Shown: piece by piece, positions 1-13,065 of the stretch
Layout: each line of letters starts with the position of its first letter
Position numbering within the stretch: the first letter of the stretch is position 1
NCBI GenBank assembly: GCA_023159155.1
Contig: JAJNNX010000020.1
Location: forward strand, 1 to 64,000
Direction: 5' to 3'
Length of the DNA stretch: 64,000 bases
From: Ustulina deusta
Taxonomy: Eukaryota > Ascomycota > Sordariomycetes > Xylariales > Xylariaceae
The notes under the pieces: generated by a model
Told to the model about the DNA's origin: nothing
What the model saw: only the letters and a program-made list of their open reading frames with translations
The model's database searches: none
Made by a program: the position numbers and the translations under genes

Positions 1-191
1 AATATTTTTTTTATAAATAAAATTATTTAATTAAAATTATAATAAATTATTAATAAAATTTAAATTATTTTAATAATATTATTAACTAATTTTTTAATTA
101 AATAAAAATATATTTTTATTAATTTTTTAATATATTTTTTTAATTAGCTTATAATATATTAAAATTAATTATTTTTAGTTTAAAATATAAT

Positions 192-356
192 TGTTATAGC
201 AATTCAGTTATTTATTAAAGATAACAATTATTATATAAAATATAAATAAATAATCTTTTTCTTTTTAAATATAAAATCATAAAAATATCTACCTACTTAT
301 AAATATAATAAACATATTTATAGCTATAACTAATATATCTATAGTTATACCTATTA
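192..356 (-). repeat. Left LTR (3' LTR in element orientation)
   Basis: It is 165 bp and matches 9537-9701 without gaps. I count about 15 differences, all C/T or G/A, and the left copy is usually the more AT-rich one. It is flanked on the outside by ATAAT (187-191). Confidence 0.85.
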
Positions 357-360
357 AGTA

Positions 361-370
361 CCCCCTCCCT
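361..370 (-). other. Candidate polypurine tract of the gypsy-like element
   Basis: CCCCCTCCCT on the plus strand reads AGGGAGGGGG on the minus strand and lies 4 bp inside the left LTR. This is the expected place for the plus-strand primer of an element read on the minus strand. It is also the only GC-rich run nearby, so it stands out. Confidence 0.65.
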
Positions 371-3300
371 CAAATAAAGCTACCTATCCCAGGTTATAAA
401 TATTTCCTATAATTTAATATTTTTAACTTCTTTTGTTATATAACGTATAATATTTGTTTTCCTTAACTTTTCTAGTTTTTATACTTTTTTATTATTTTTG
501 TAATTTTGTCCAACTTAATAAAGCTTTGTTTTATTTTATTAAAAATATTTTTATAGTTATTAAAAATACTTTTATAATTATTAAGCACTCCTATTATTTA
601 CTTAAAAGCATTTTTAGCGTTTTTTTTATATATTTTAGTAGTATATATAGCTTTTTATAATTAAAATCTAATAATATTAACTTTTTAGTTATTCCGTTAT
701 TATTAAGGTTAAGTTTATTAATTTAAGTAGCTAGTTTAGCAATAGCTTTATTTTATCGCCTAAATTTAACTTTATAACTATTAAATTAAACTTTTAAATT
801 ATTAAGCTTATTTATATAGCGTTCAAATTAATTTTTTTATAATATTTCTTTTTAAAATTATTAATACGTTTTTTTAAATAAATATAAAGCTAAGTAGTAG
901 ATTTATTAAAATTATTTATAGTTTTTTTATAGTTAAACTTAACCTATATTAAGTTATTTAATTAAGTTTTGCTAATTGTTCTATAATTATTAGGTTAAAG
1001 CTACTATTTAAAAATACAAACCTAAAAGCTAGAATACTAGCCCTATTAAAAATAAAAATTCCTATACTTCTTTTTAATTTTTAGCTTTTGTAATATTTAT
1101 ATATTTAGTTTTAAAGTTTTATATAAAACTATTAGCTATAAAAGGTTTTTTATTATTTTTATTAAATAGTTTAGTAAGTTTTTTAATAATTAAGTTATAA
1201 AAAAAATTAAACTTATTTATTTTATTATTAAAGCAAACAATAGTTCTATTAAAATTATTTGTTTTACTATATAGTTTTTTAAATATTACTAGGCTGCTAT
1301 TTAACCTATTATAAATACTCTATTAATTATTACCCCTAGCTTTTTTTTTACTACAAATATTATTTTTTAAATTATTACTATTATATAATACTTATTTTTT
1401 ATAGCTATATAATACTACATAAAACTTGCTTTTATTAAAATTAAACAAATAATTAGAAATATTATTATTGCTTTTGTTATTATTATTATTATTGCTATTT
1501 TTAAACGATCCAATAGTAATAGTTAGCTATTTTTTATTTTTAACGCCTAATCTATTACTTTTAATATTTCTACTATTCCTTTTATTCTAATAGATTTTTT
1601 CTAGTATAACATCTCTTTTTTAAGTATTATCTTTAATAAAAATAGTATTACGTTTAGTAGTTTTTTTAGCCGTAGTAATTTTTTTTTTTTTTATAGCCCG
1701 ATTTAAAAACCTTAAATTCTTTTTCTAGTTACTTATACTATATTAATAAGTTTAATAATTTTTTTAATATCTTTATTGTTTCTATTATTATTTTAACCAA
1801 AACTTATAACTATATATTTATTTTTAGTATTATTATATATTATAATAAATATAACTTATTTTTTATTATTATTATTATTATTATTATCTAAGTTTATATT
1901 AGCACTTTAAATAATAAAAATATTAAGTCCTTAATTAGCAAAAATATTAAATCTTTAATTAGCAGAAATATTATATCTATTAATAGTTATAATATTTATA
2001 TTGTTTTGCTAAATATAATATTTTTTCTATTATAGCTATTAAATAAAAGGTAGTATTATTGTTATACTAGAGCTAATTCTGGGCTAATAGCTAATTTATT
2101 AAGTTTAACATAGTTATTATAATAATTAGTACTTTTACAGATCTAATACTAAACATAACAAAATAGATTTTTTAAATTTTATAAAAAAAAAAAAGCAGTA
2201 AAAAAAATAAAAAAAACAAAGCCTATTTATATAAACAGACTAATATATAACTTTATACCTTGTTCCTTTTATTATAGCTATATTAGTTTATAATAAGTAT
2301 ATTTAATAGCAAGTATGCTTTATTGTTTAAAAAAACACCCCTAGATATATAAAAAAAGTATTACTATTTATTTTATAATAAGTAGCCGTAGCAGTACATC
2401 TTTTCTTTTTAGCTATTTATATATTATTTTTATAGCAGTTCTTTTACTATTATTATAATAGCTAAGCTTAGCAGTACATACTTTATTTATAGCTATATAT
2501 TTATTATTTTTAATATAGTTTTTTAAAAAATAAAATAGTTATAACAAATATAATATATTTTTTATTAATATATATAATTAGCTTATAATCTTTAAAAAAT
2601 AAAAGTTTTTTAAAATAAGTATAATATATTTGTTGTTTTATATATGTTTTTTTTGTTTTATTTTCTAGCATAATTATTTTAATAAGTTATCTTTTTTTAT
2701 ATAAGCAATATTATACTTTTTATATTTTTTTGCCCAATTAATAATATTATTAGCTTTATATTTATTAACCAAATTAAACACTAATAGTTTTAGTTCTTTT
2801 TTATTAAAGTTTTAGTTATATTTACTATTCTATCTTTTTTATTTAATAGTATATTTAACCAAAGGTTTGCTATTTAAAAATTAGATTTTTTTTTAAGTAA
2901 TTTTTTTAATTTCCTAGTAATCTTTAGTTCTTTTAATAATAACTAAGCCTAATAAAAAGACTTCTTTATTAAAAAGGTCTTTTTTTTATTTAAATTTATA
3001 AAGCTATATAACTAAGATTATAAAATAAACATACTAACTATTAAAAAAATCAAGTTTATATACTAGTAGCTTTATTTTTTTAATAATCTTAAAAAGTCCT
3101 ACTTTTATTAGTAACTATTTCTATTTAGGTTTGTTAAATAAATAATAACCTTTATATAATCTAAAATAAACCGTATTGCCTTTATTAAAAGTTATTAAAA
3201 TATACTTATTATTATATTTTTTTTAGTAATTATATTAGCTATATTAACTAAATGTTTGGCTTTTTAAATATGTTTTATTTTTAATATTTTTATTGCTTTA

Positions 3301-3574
3301 TTACTAGCTTTAATGCTTTTTTTTTAGTTTAAAATATTTATAATAGATTATAACTAAAATCCTAGTACTAGTTAGTTTAATAACTTTCTAACTATTACTA
3401 ATAATATATTATTTAAATAGTATTATAATACTAGTAATAATTTAGTTTAAAAAATATTTAGATTAGTAGTTATATAAAACCTAACAGCTATTTTAATAAC
3501 TTAGTTTTTTTTTTTTAAAAACCTATTTATTTAAAAATAATAAACTATTAAAAAAAAAAGTTTAATATCTAATA

Positions 3575-3660
3575 TATTATAGATTTTTTTCTAAACTTCG
3601 CTAGTAAACTTTAGGTCCTTATTACTAATAATAACTACTAGCAATCCTTAATTATATAGG
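3575..3660 (-). pseudogene. Integrase core remnant of the gypsy-like element
   Basis: Minus-strand translation across about 3647-3585 gives IISNKDLKFTSEV followed by a stop, which resembles the conserved gypsy integrase stretch IISDRDPKFTS. The D-to-N and P-to-L differences are what G-to-A and C-to-T transitions produce. The surrounding sequence has too many stops to set boundaries. Confidence 0.7.
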
Positions 3661-5229
3661 TATAATATTTATAATAGTATTTTTGCTTAGTCTTTTGCTA
3701 TATATTCCTTATATTTTAGTATTAAAAACAATTTTTTACTAGCTTTACATAATATAATTACTAATATATTAAAGTAGTTATATCTTTTTATATTCTAAAA
3801 AAAGTTTTTAGATTTTACTAGTAATATATTTATAATAAAATCTATAGTAATAGTATAGTAAAAAATAACTAGTGTTTTAATTAGTATTAATTCTTTTAGT
3901 AATAATTATTTATTGATTTAGTTTTCTTTATATATTATATAATAAGTTATAAACTAGCATATATTTTAGTGTTTATTAAAAAAATATATGCTTTATATGT
4001 TATATAATATATATTTTATATTAAAGTAGTAATATTTATTATATATAAGTTCAAAAATATTTTTAATATAATTTTTTAAAATATATAAAGATTATTTTTT
4101 ATTATAGCTAATATAAAAAAAAAAATTGTTATTAAACAAAAAAAAAGCTATTATATTTTTTTAGTATTTAGTTAGTTTAGTAGCAAAGCTGTTTAGCTTT
4201 TTATTCTTTTTTGCTTTTTTTTTTTTTTGTCTTTTTTAGAATAAGATATTTTTTATTTAGTTATATTTAATATTACTATTATACTTTTAGGTTATTTTTT
4301 TTTTAAACTTATTATTAATTACTAGGGTTAATATAGAAAGATCTGTTATAACTTTGTTTTTTTTGGCAAAATATGCTTAATAAATATTATTTTTTTAGAT
4401 GTTATCTAGCGTACTTAATTTGTTTTTTTTAGCTTTTTTTTATTTTTTTAGCTTTTATAATAATTTAGAAAGTATATTTAGTATTACTTTTAGCGTTCCT
4501 AATATATAATAAATTTTAAACTAAAATTAAAAAAAATAATTAGCTATATTAGTAAGTTTTAAGTTAGCTTTATTCAAATTTATAATATATAGTAAAGTAT
4601 ATATTACTATTTTTTTAGTTAGCATATAGTCTATTAGTATGTTTACCAGTTATATATTTAATTAGATTATTTTTTATAACTTTTTGTATGCTTAAATTAT
4701 TACTACTACTTTTTTTTTTATTAATCTGTATTTTTTTTTAATATTACTAGTAAGCTTAAACAAAAATATAATTAGCTTAACTTTTATTACTAAAATATTG
4801 CGGCCTAGTATTAATATACTGTTTTATTTATTTTTTAGTTAAAAAACTATTAATTTATAGGCTTTTTTGCAAACATTTATTTTAAAAAAGAAAAGCTTAT
4901 CTAGTTTATAGTAATAAATAACATATTATATATATAAATATTCTTATAACGCTTTTTAGCTTTTTATTTCTTTTTTTATTAGTTTAAAAATAACTTTAAA
5001 AATAAAGCTTTATTTTATTAGTTTAAACTTTCCAATAAATAAGTTTTTTTTTTTTTTTGTTTAAGCTAGCAAGTTAGTTTTTTTTTATTATAATGCCTTA
5101 ATTTTATAATTAAACTAAGCTATTTGTAGCATAGCTAGCTAGCTATTCTAATATATATTTCTAAAGCTTTTAAAATATATAGTATTTCTAGTTTTTTAAA
5201 TACTTTAATTTTATTATTTATTTTAGTAA

Positions 5230-5520
5230 TGTTTTTATTATCAATATTATATCTTAGTAGCTATACTAACAAAAAAACAGCAAAAGATTTTAAAGCGTTA
5301 ATATAAACTTTCGCTTTATTAAAAATATTTATTACTATTTTTATATATTTTATATAAGTATTAAAATTGTTACTAAAAATAATTATATTATTAATATAAG
5401 CTTGTATAAAAGTACGGTGCGTAAAAAACAAGCGGTCTATAAACTTTTGTATAAATACTAATAAGTTCTTAAATTTTATTAATACTATGTTTGATCTTTT
5501 GAAGCCCTAAGGGCTAATAA
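5230..5520 (-). pseudogene. Reverse transcriptase remnant (Ty3/gypsy type)
   Basis: Reading the minus strand from about 5510 downward gives a GFKRSN stretch, then QKFIDRL, then AYINNIIIFSNN, then KVYINALKSF. These match the order of the fungal gypsy RT palm domain (GFKNSP, QRFIDRL, AYIDDIIIFSD, KSF). The catalytic Asp-Asp pair is Asn-Asn here, consistent with G-to-A mutation, and a stop interrupts the segment before the GFK stretch. This locates pol and fixes the element's orientation. Confidence 0.8.
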
Positions 5521-6255
5521 TAACTATTTTATTACAATATTTAAAGTATACTAGCAGTTAAAAAAAAAGCTTAATATATTAAGTAATATAAACTAGAGTT
5601 TGCTAACTATATTTTCGATTATATTATTTTAGCTAGGTAGCAGGTATATATCTAGTACTATAATCTTGTTTAATAGTTGCAGATTTACTATTAGTTAACT
5701 TTTTTTAGTACTATTAACTATTTTCTAAACAATAAAAACAAAGCAAGCAACTAAAATAAGTTTGTTTATAAACATAAGTTTTTTTTAAATATATATTTTA
5801 TTATGTTTAATATTAAAAAACCTATAATCTTTAATACTTAATAAGTATGCCTTAATAGTTTTAAACTAATTTTGCTATTTATTTATTAGGTTTATTTATA
5901 TTTTTTAATTATTTAGCATAAATATAATGCTTTTATTATAAAAAATATTATACTTATTAAATAGTTCGCAAATTTTTTCTGCTTATAGCATATTATTTAC
6001 TATTATAGCTACTCTAACTATTAATCTAATTATAAATATACCTATTAATCTTATTATTTTATAAAATAGTATGCTTGTTTTTATAACTAGTATAGTTAAA
6101 TTATTTATTTATTTTTTTATAAAAAATATATATATTTTTTAAGTTTTTTTTCTATTTAAGTACTTTACTATTTTGGTTTAGTTTTTTTAGCTTATATTAT
6201 CTTTTTAGTAGTTTATAATGTTTATTTAGTTAATAACTTAAATAATTTTATTTTT

Positions 6256-6654
6256 TTAATACTTAAAAATAGTTTTTAGTTTTTTATTTTTTTGTATTAT
6301 AATCGGCCAAACATATAAGTTATAAACTATAACCTTCTTTAATAAATATTTATTTAGCGTTATATTATAAGCTATGTTTTGTTTTTTTTTAAAGTAGTAC
6401 AGCTTTACTATTCTATCTTTTTTATTAATAAAAGCTAGCAAGTTAACAAACCTTACGTTTATAAATATTATTATTATAGCAAGTATAACTATTATATATA
6501 TTACTAATATTTTTTGGATTAATACTATTAAAAATAGCTTAGTTTTTGCTTTATTTTGTACTTCTAGTTCTAGTACTGATTTAAAAACGCATATTTTTTT
6601 TATAAAGTTAATTTTAACTTTATGTTTTAATATAAATTTTGTTCCGATTAGCAT
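6256..6654 (-). pseudogene. Retropepsin to pre-RT segment of the gypsy-like pol
   Basis: This is the longest open stretch in the AT-rich block (about 132 codons). It begins MLIGTKFILKHKVKINF, reminiscent of the ILLGxDFL...H region that ends a retroviral-type aspartic protease. It lies upstream of the RT in minus orientation, where the protease and connecting region belong. The rest is low-complexity I/K/N-rich sequence produced by mutation. It is not a host gene; the protease assignment is tentative. Confidence 0.45.
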
Positions 6655-8059
6655 TTTTAATTTTAAGTTATTAATTATGTTTGCTATTATTATAAAGTAT
6701 TTAAATACTATATTTTTTTTAATATGCTCTTTAATATATATATTAAAATCTATAGTTTAAGTAACTACTAACTATGCTTTTACTTTATTAATAAATATAA
6801 AATTAATATATTAAAATTTTAAGTTTTTTGCAAAATCTTTAATAAAACTTTTGTTTACTAGTATGCTAAAGCATTTTATATCTAAGCAAACCTTAACTTT
6901 AAAGCTTTTAATATTGTTTTAAACAAAAATTTAGAAATATATAGTCTTTTTTTCGATCTTTTTTTTAAGTAATAGTTTTAGGTTTGCTTTAATAACTTGT
7001 TTTAGTTAAATATTAATTTTTTATTTAATTAATTTTAATATAGTTAGTATTATTAGTGCAAAGTTTACTTATTTAATATTTTTTTTGTTTAGTTTAGCTT
7101 ATTTTATATAAATATTTTTAGTATAGTTTTTTGCTATTTTTATTAAATAAAATATAATTTTATATTTTATGCAAGTTTTTAATATTATATTTAGGTCTAT
7201 TAGTATGTTTTTATTTTTTAATATAGCGTTTTAGTTATATATCTAGTAGCTATCTGTTTTATTATATTTAATAGTTATATATATTTTATTGATTATTTTT
7301 GTTTCTTTTTTACTAAAATAAATATATTTTTTTATAGTTAAGTTTTTAGTTTTGCTACTATTGTTAAGATTTATATTTTAAACAACTTTTTTGCTATAAT
7401 AATTTTATAATTTATTTATATTCGGTTTTTGTTGCTTAAAACATTAGTAATGTACCTATTGCTTTTATTAATTTTTCTTATTTTAGTTATTAAACCTAAT
7501 AATATATTAGTTATTAAACCTAATATTATGCTAGCTATTTTATTAATATATTCTAAAGCAGCTATTGTTTTATTTTTAGTTGTTCTAGTTGCTTTATTTT
7601 TTATAACCTAGCAATAGCGATCTAATTTATTATAGTTAACCTTATTTGCAATAAAATATTCTAAAATTCTAACACTTTTAACTAAAGTTTTATTATTATA
7701 AAGTATTACTATTTTTATAGTTTGGCTAGTTTTACTAGAACTAGTTAGTATTAACTACTTTTTATTTTTTTTTTTACTACTTTAAGCATAATATTTAATT
7801 TTAAATATAATTACTATTGTTTTTTTAATTAATACTAGCTATTTTTTTTTTATTTTTTTTAAATATTTATTAATAATTTATTTTATTACTAGTTTTAGTG
7901 CAAACTTTTATAGCTTAAGTAGTAATAAGTTCTATAATTATATTAATAGTTATAAATTTTTAGTATTTTTTTAAGCTTTGCTATATTTAAAAGCTTTTAT
8001 AGCATAAGTTCTAATAAGCTTTTTTTATATAATGTTTTTTATTATATATTTATAAATAA

Positions 8060-8125
8060 AAAGCTAAACATTTATTATATTTAGTTAAATGCCCTATTTT
8101 TTAATTAGGGCTTTTATAAATATTA
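8060..8125 (-). pseudogene. Possible gag zinc-knuckle remnant
   Basis: The minus-strand translation contains KIGHLTKYNKCLAF, in the shape of the GHxxxxxC half of a CCHC knuckle. It sits upstream of the protease and RT, where gag is expected. The first two cysteines are not present, so the call is weak. Confidence 0.35.
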
Positions 8126-9536
8126 ATAAAGTTATTTTATGTTTTGCTATATTTTTTTTAAACAGTTATTAAAACTATTATTATAGTACGTTTTTTTATA
8201 AAAAAATCTATTTTTTTATAGCTGCTATAATAAACTTGTTTTCTATATTGTTTTATTTTTTAAAGTATTAAACCTAGAAATAAATATTTATATAGTTAGT
8301 ATTCTTGCTTTTGTAAAAAATTATATAACTTTTACTAGATTCTTTTAGTGCGTTAGGCCAAAAATATTTAATTTTTAATAACTTTACTATTAAAAAGCTT
8401 ATATCAATTATTATAAATAGCTATTTTGCTATAATAAAACCTTATTTTTAAGTTATATCTAAGTATTATTAAATAGTAGTAATAAACTAGATTATATTAT
8501 AAAGTGTTCTAACTACTTATAAATTAATATTAGTTATATTTGCTAGGTTCTAATTTATAATAGTAGTTTTTTCCTATTATTAAATAGATCTAGACCTTTT
8601 TATTAATATAATTATTAGTTTTTTTAAATAGGCTAGCTTTTTTTTAGCTTCCGATTATTAATAAACATAACTTTTTAAGGTTTAAAATTCCTATTTATAA
8701 AAATAGTTGTCTAGTTCTTTACTAATTATAGCTTTATAAAAAGTCTTTTTAATTTTAGTATAAATATTATTAAAAGTATTATCTAGCTGCTACTTTTTAA
8801 GTGCTAGCTTTTTTATAAAATTTAGTTTTTTATTTTTATTAAAAAAGCAGTTAAAAATATTAAAGGTCTTTTAGTCCTAATCTAGTTAAATAACTTTAGC
8901 AAAAATATACTTATATGTATTACTTTTATATTTAATGTTTTAGTAGTTAGAATTATTAAAAAAAAAATTGTAAATTTGTTTAATTTAGATTAGAACAAAC
9001 AGTATTATATATATTAATTTTATTTTAATGTTTAACTTATTTTTTTTTTAATTTTTATAACTATATTATTACATTATAATTTATTTAAAGTATTATTTTT
9101 TGTACTAGTTCTAACATTTAGTTATAAAATTAACATATTTTATTTTTTTTATAGCGTAGTAAATAATAATTATTATTTTTAAAACAAAGCTAAAATATTT
9201 TATATTTTTTTTTGTTTTATATTGCTATATAATTACTAAAGCCTAAACTAATAAAAAATTAAAAGTTAAAACGTAACTATCTAGTTGCTAAACTTAGCTA
9301 CAATAGCTACTTAAACTTAGGTTAACAATTAAAGCATAGTAACTTATTAATTCTATTTATATTAGGCTAAATATAAAAATTTTATAGTTAAGTCTAACTT
9401 TAATATTATTGCTTAAACCTTTTTAAAACATAACTTTATTAAAATCTTATTAGTAACAAATAGTTTAATAAACCTAAATATATGTGCTCCCTGTAATACA
9501 AAGATCAAAAGTTCGTGTTAGCAAGTAAGCACTACT

Positions 9537-9701
9537 TGTTACAGCAATTCAGTTACTTATTAAAAATAATAATTATTATATAAAATATAAATAAATAATC
9601 TTTTTTTTTCTAAGTATAAAATCATAAGAACGTCTACCTACTTATAAACATAATAAACATGTTTATAGCTATAGCTAACATATCTATAGTTATGCCTATT
9701 A
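9537..9701 (-). repeat. Right LTR (5' LTR in element orientation)
   Basis: It is the direct 165-bp partner of 192-356, with more C and G retained. It is flanked outside by ATAAT (9702-9706). About 55 bp of less AT-rich sequence (9481-9536) lies just inside it, where a primer-binding site would be; I do not recognise the priming tRNA. Confidence 0.85.
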
Positions 9702-9706
9702 ATAAT

Positions 9707-11010
9707 AATATTTTTATTTAGTTTTTTTATTTGTTTATAAACCTAATTATTAAATAAAGCTTTATTTTTTATAAATTTATTAAAATTAGTTTTTTATATT
9801 TTAGCTTTTTTAATATAAATAAAGTTTAAAAAATTAAAAAAAAAACTAATAAAATAAAAAATAAATAAAATAATAAAACTAAAAAATTTAAAATTAATAT
9901 TTTTAAATATATTTTTTATTATTAAATTATAATTATTTTTTAAAAATATTAAAATAAATATATTAAAAAATTAATATTTTATTTTTTTTATTTATTAGAA
10001 AAGTTTTACTAAAACTAATATAAAATTGCAAGCTTATATAATTATAATATTTTTTAATATATTTCTAAATATATTATTTATTTTAAATTATTTTAGCTCT
10101 AGTTTAGATTTTATTTTTTTAAGTATTAGTTCTCTTAAAACGTTTATAAAAAAGTTTAATACTTAATTTTCCTTTTTTTTTATAAAAAATTTTTTTTTTA
10201 AAATTATTTAATAATAAAAAACTAGTAATGTTTAGGATTATTATATAAGGAATTAAGGTTTATATATTAAAATATATTTGTTTTTTATAAATTATATAAT
10301 ATGGTTTTTTTTTTAATGTTTTATTAGCTTTTAGTTTAAAATATTTTTTATATAAAATATATTATATATTTTTATAATAATTTTATTATTAATTAATTAT
10401 AACATTTATAATTTAGTTAATTTAATATTTTTTTCTAATATTTTTTAAAAGTTTTTTTAGTTTATATAAAGTTTAGCTATATTTAATATATAAATATATA
10501 GTTTATATATTGATTTTTTTTTTAGTTACTATATAAAGGTTATATAAAATATTATTATATATGCAAAAATTAATTGTTTTTTATATAGTAGTTAAAAAAA
10601 TTCTAGTATATTTAGTAATTTTTTTAGTTATAAATTTATATAAAAAGTTATTTAAAAACATTAAGGGTTATTTTTTAGAAGGTTTAGCGTTTTTATATAT
10701 TTGCTTTTAATAGCCTTTGTATAATTAGCTATTGTCCAATATATTTATAAATATAAAAAATAAAAAATAAAAAGTTTAATTATAATGTAAATTTTTGTAT
10801 AGTTTATATAATAATAATCAAAGAATAATATAATTGCGTGCTATTAATTATATTTTTGTATAAAAACTAAGCTAAAGTACAAATAAGTAATTAAATTTTT
10901 TTTTTTGTTAGCTTACTACCAGAAGAACTAAAATATAATATAAAATATGTAGTCCGTATAACTAGGTTAGAATTCTGTTTTTATTTTTACTAATTTATAT
11001 TTTTTAACTA
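9707..11010. other. AT-rich remnant without recognisable content
   Basis: This is degraded AT-rich DNA between the gypsy-like element and the tandem repeat. I found no domain, LTR pair or RNA gene on either strand. Confidence 0.7.
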
Positions 11011-11178
11011 AGAATACTAATTAGTGTTGGGTGGCCAGGGGGTACAATATTATATGTAATAAAGGGGTGAAATAAATAACTATATATATAGCCGAGAACA
11101 CTGATCAGTGTTGGGTGGCCAGGGGGTATAATATTATACGTAACAAAGAGGTAAGATAAATAACTATATATATCGATC
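11011..11178. repeat. Tandem duplication of an 84-bp unit
   Basis: Two head-to-tail copies (about 11,011-11,094 and 11,095-11,178) share TGTTGGGTGGCCAGGGGGTA and a following AATATTATA...AATAACTATATATAT stretch. The start points at 11,025 and 11,109 are 84 bp apart. The second copy is preceded by a perfect 16-bp palindrome, AACACTGATCAGTGTT (11,097-11,112). The first has a decayed version. Most differences are transitions. Confidence 0.85.
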
Positions 11179-11361
11179 TATCTCTCTAACTATCTGTACA
11201 AAGGTAAGACTTTCGTACGGAGGATTCTTATATAGTAAAGGAATTCTGCATACATATACCGCCTACACAATTGGACCAACAGCTAATTACTAGTATTATA
11301 CAAATAGTCTTGTACGCAATCGGCAGTAGCCTCGTGCGCAGTCAACACTATTATTACATCA
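11109..11361 (+). repeat. Candidate solo or truncated LTR
   Basis: An island of normal composition begins TGTTGGGTGGCC and ends in ...TTATTACATCA, so it has TG...CA ends. TGTTGG is a common copia-type LTR start and is also the start of the LTRs at 38,766 and 46,089. No partner LTR, target duplication or coding remnant is visible, so it may instead be an unrelated spared fragment. Confidence 0.35.
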
Positions 11362-13065
11362 AAAAAAAAGATTAAAATAATTTTTTTTTAATTTTTTTAA
11401 TTTTAAAATTATAATAAAATTAATTAATTATATAATTTTTAAATTTAAATAATATAAATTAATTATATTATAAATTATCAAATAAATTATTTATATTAAT
11501 TAATTTTATTATATTAATTAATTTTATTATATTTATATAATTTATTTTAATAATTTATTTAATTAAAATTTATATATTATATAATATATAATTTTAATTT
11601 TAATTTTTAAAAAAATTAGATTTTATATAAATATAATAATATATTTAAATAAAGTTTATTATATTAAAATAAATTTATATTATATATTAACTTAAGTATT
11701 ATTAATTAAAATATATTATATTAATTTAATTATATTAAATTTATTTTATATAGAGTATTTTATTTATATACTAGTCTATATAATTCTATAAACTATATAT
11801 AAACTATTAAAAACTATTATAAAGCTTTATAAATATTTATAAAATTATATAAAACTTTGAATATTTTTAACCTAAGTATATTATTTTTACGAATGCTTAT
11901 ATACACAAATCTTTTTATTATTATTATTATATATAATAAGTTTATAATTAATTTAATAATAAAAACATTTAAGCTTACTTATAATAATTTATATAAATAT
12001 ATATTTAATAATATTAAAAAACTTATTACTTTTATTTAATTTGTTTTTAGTTATTTAAATTAATATTTGTTTATAAACCTTTATATAGTAACTTATAAGC
12101 TTTAGCAAACTTAGATCTTTTTTGTTTTTTATAAAACATATAAAATATAGTTAAAAAAAATATTAGTAATATAAACAAGCACTACTAAACATATTTAACT
12201 TAAAAAAAACATATTTATTAAATAGATTATAGTTTTTTAAACTTATATAAGTTTAATATTCTTTAATATTAATTTATTTAAATATTATATAAGTTATAAT
12301 AGTTACAGCTTATTATTAATAGTTTACTTTAAACGTATAAAAAATAAAAAAACTTTTAATATAAATTTTTTTAAAAATAATTAAGCATATAATAATTTAT
12401 AATTATTAATATATAGTAATAAAAGCTTATATAAAGTTATATATATTTAGTTCTCTTTAATAAACTAATAAATATTATTAAACTAACTATTATAAAACTA
12501 GTCTAATAAGTTTTTAGTTTACTTAATATTACTATAAGGATTTATATAGTTAGTTATATTATTTAAATCTTTACTTTTCTAATATTAAAACTTAAAATAT
12601 ATTATTTTAGAACTATTTTAATTAAGTTTTATTGCTTTAATAAAATTATATTTATATAAGGTTGTATTTTTTAGTCCTTTATTAATCGCTATTTATATAG
12701 CTTTTATTACAACTTATTAAACAGTAGCATTATTAATAATAGCTTTACTTTTACTTTTATTGCTTTGCTTTATAATAATTATAAATATACTAGCTTATAA
12801 ATAAAAATAAACGCTTATAAAAACTTGTAAAACTAGGTATAATAATTAGTATACTTATATAAAGTTATATAGCTATTTTTAAAAAACTTTACAAAAAAAT
12901 TTTTTTTAAAAATTAAAAAAAAAAAATTTTTATTTTTATACTAAAATAGCTATTTATACCTAGTAGCCCTACTATTTTAATTAATACTATATATACTAGT
13001 ACTATTTAAGTTACTTATTTTTTAATTGATATTTTTGAGGTATATACCTATTAAAAAAATCGTTT
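11362..13065. other. AT-rich remnant without recognisable content
   Basis: The sequence is degraded, with stops in all frames. I looked for transposase and reverse transcriptase motifs and found none I would defend. It ends where GC-rich sequence begins (CCCCTCTCGGACGCCG at about 13,077). Confidence 0.65.

Larger units (their letters stand above)
192..9701 (-). mobile_element. Degenerate Ty3/gypsy-like LTR retrotransposon
   Basis: Two direct 165-bp copies (192-356 and 9537-9701) begin TGTTA(T/C)AGCAATTCAGTTA and end CCTATTA. The 5-bp sequence ATAAT lies directly outside both (187-191 and 9702-9706), a candidate target-site duplication, although it is low-complexity. The element reads on the minus strand: a CCCCCTCCCT tract (361-370) sits just inside the left LTR, which is a polypurine tract on the minus strand. 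Retropepsin-like, reverse transcriptase and integrase pieces appear in gypsy order at about 6.5, 5.4 and 3.6 kb. Many stops make it inactive. The order RT then integrase, and the RT sequence type, separate it from Ty1/copia. Confidence 0.85.
1..13065. other. AT-rich, RIP-degraded block (isochore)
   Basis: The whole stretch is made almost entirely of A and T, with TA-rich words and stops in all frames, and it switches sharply to ordinary composition near 13,065. It contains a recognisable dead LTR element (192-9701) followed by remnants without recognisable domains. In filamentous ascomycetes this composition is the known outcome of repeat-induced point mutation of repeats. Paired LTRs inside it differ only by transitions, which agrees. 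Short open frames inside are low-complexity and are not genes. Confidence 0.9.

Noticed and set aside
454..660. 68-codon open frame near the left end
   Set aside because: Low-complexity F/I/Y/K-rich translation inside RIP-degraded DNA, without an ATG start; typical chance frame in AT-rich sequence.
11857..12039. 60-codon open frame in the second AT-rich remnant
   Set aside because: I/N/L/K-only composition with no motif; expected by chance at this base composition.
12400..12900. Possible pogo/Tc1-type transposase remnant
   Set aside because: Some phrases looked like the end of a DDE domain, but no catalytic triad or terminal repeats could be found; too weak to report.
1..13065. Mitochondrial DNA or a mitochondrial insertion as the cause of the AT richness
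   Set aside because: No rRNA, tRNA or respiratory-chain genes are seen. LTRs, RT and integrase remnants with transition-only differences explain it as RIP-mutated nuclear repeats.
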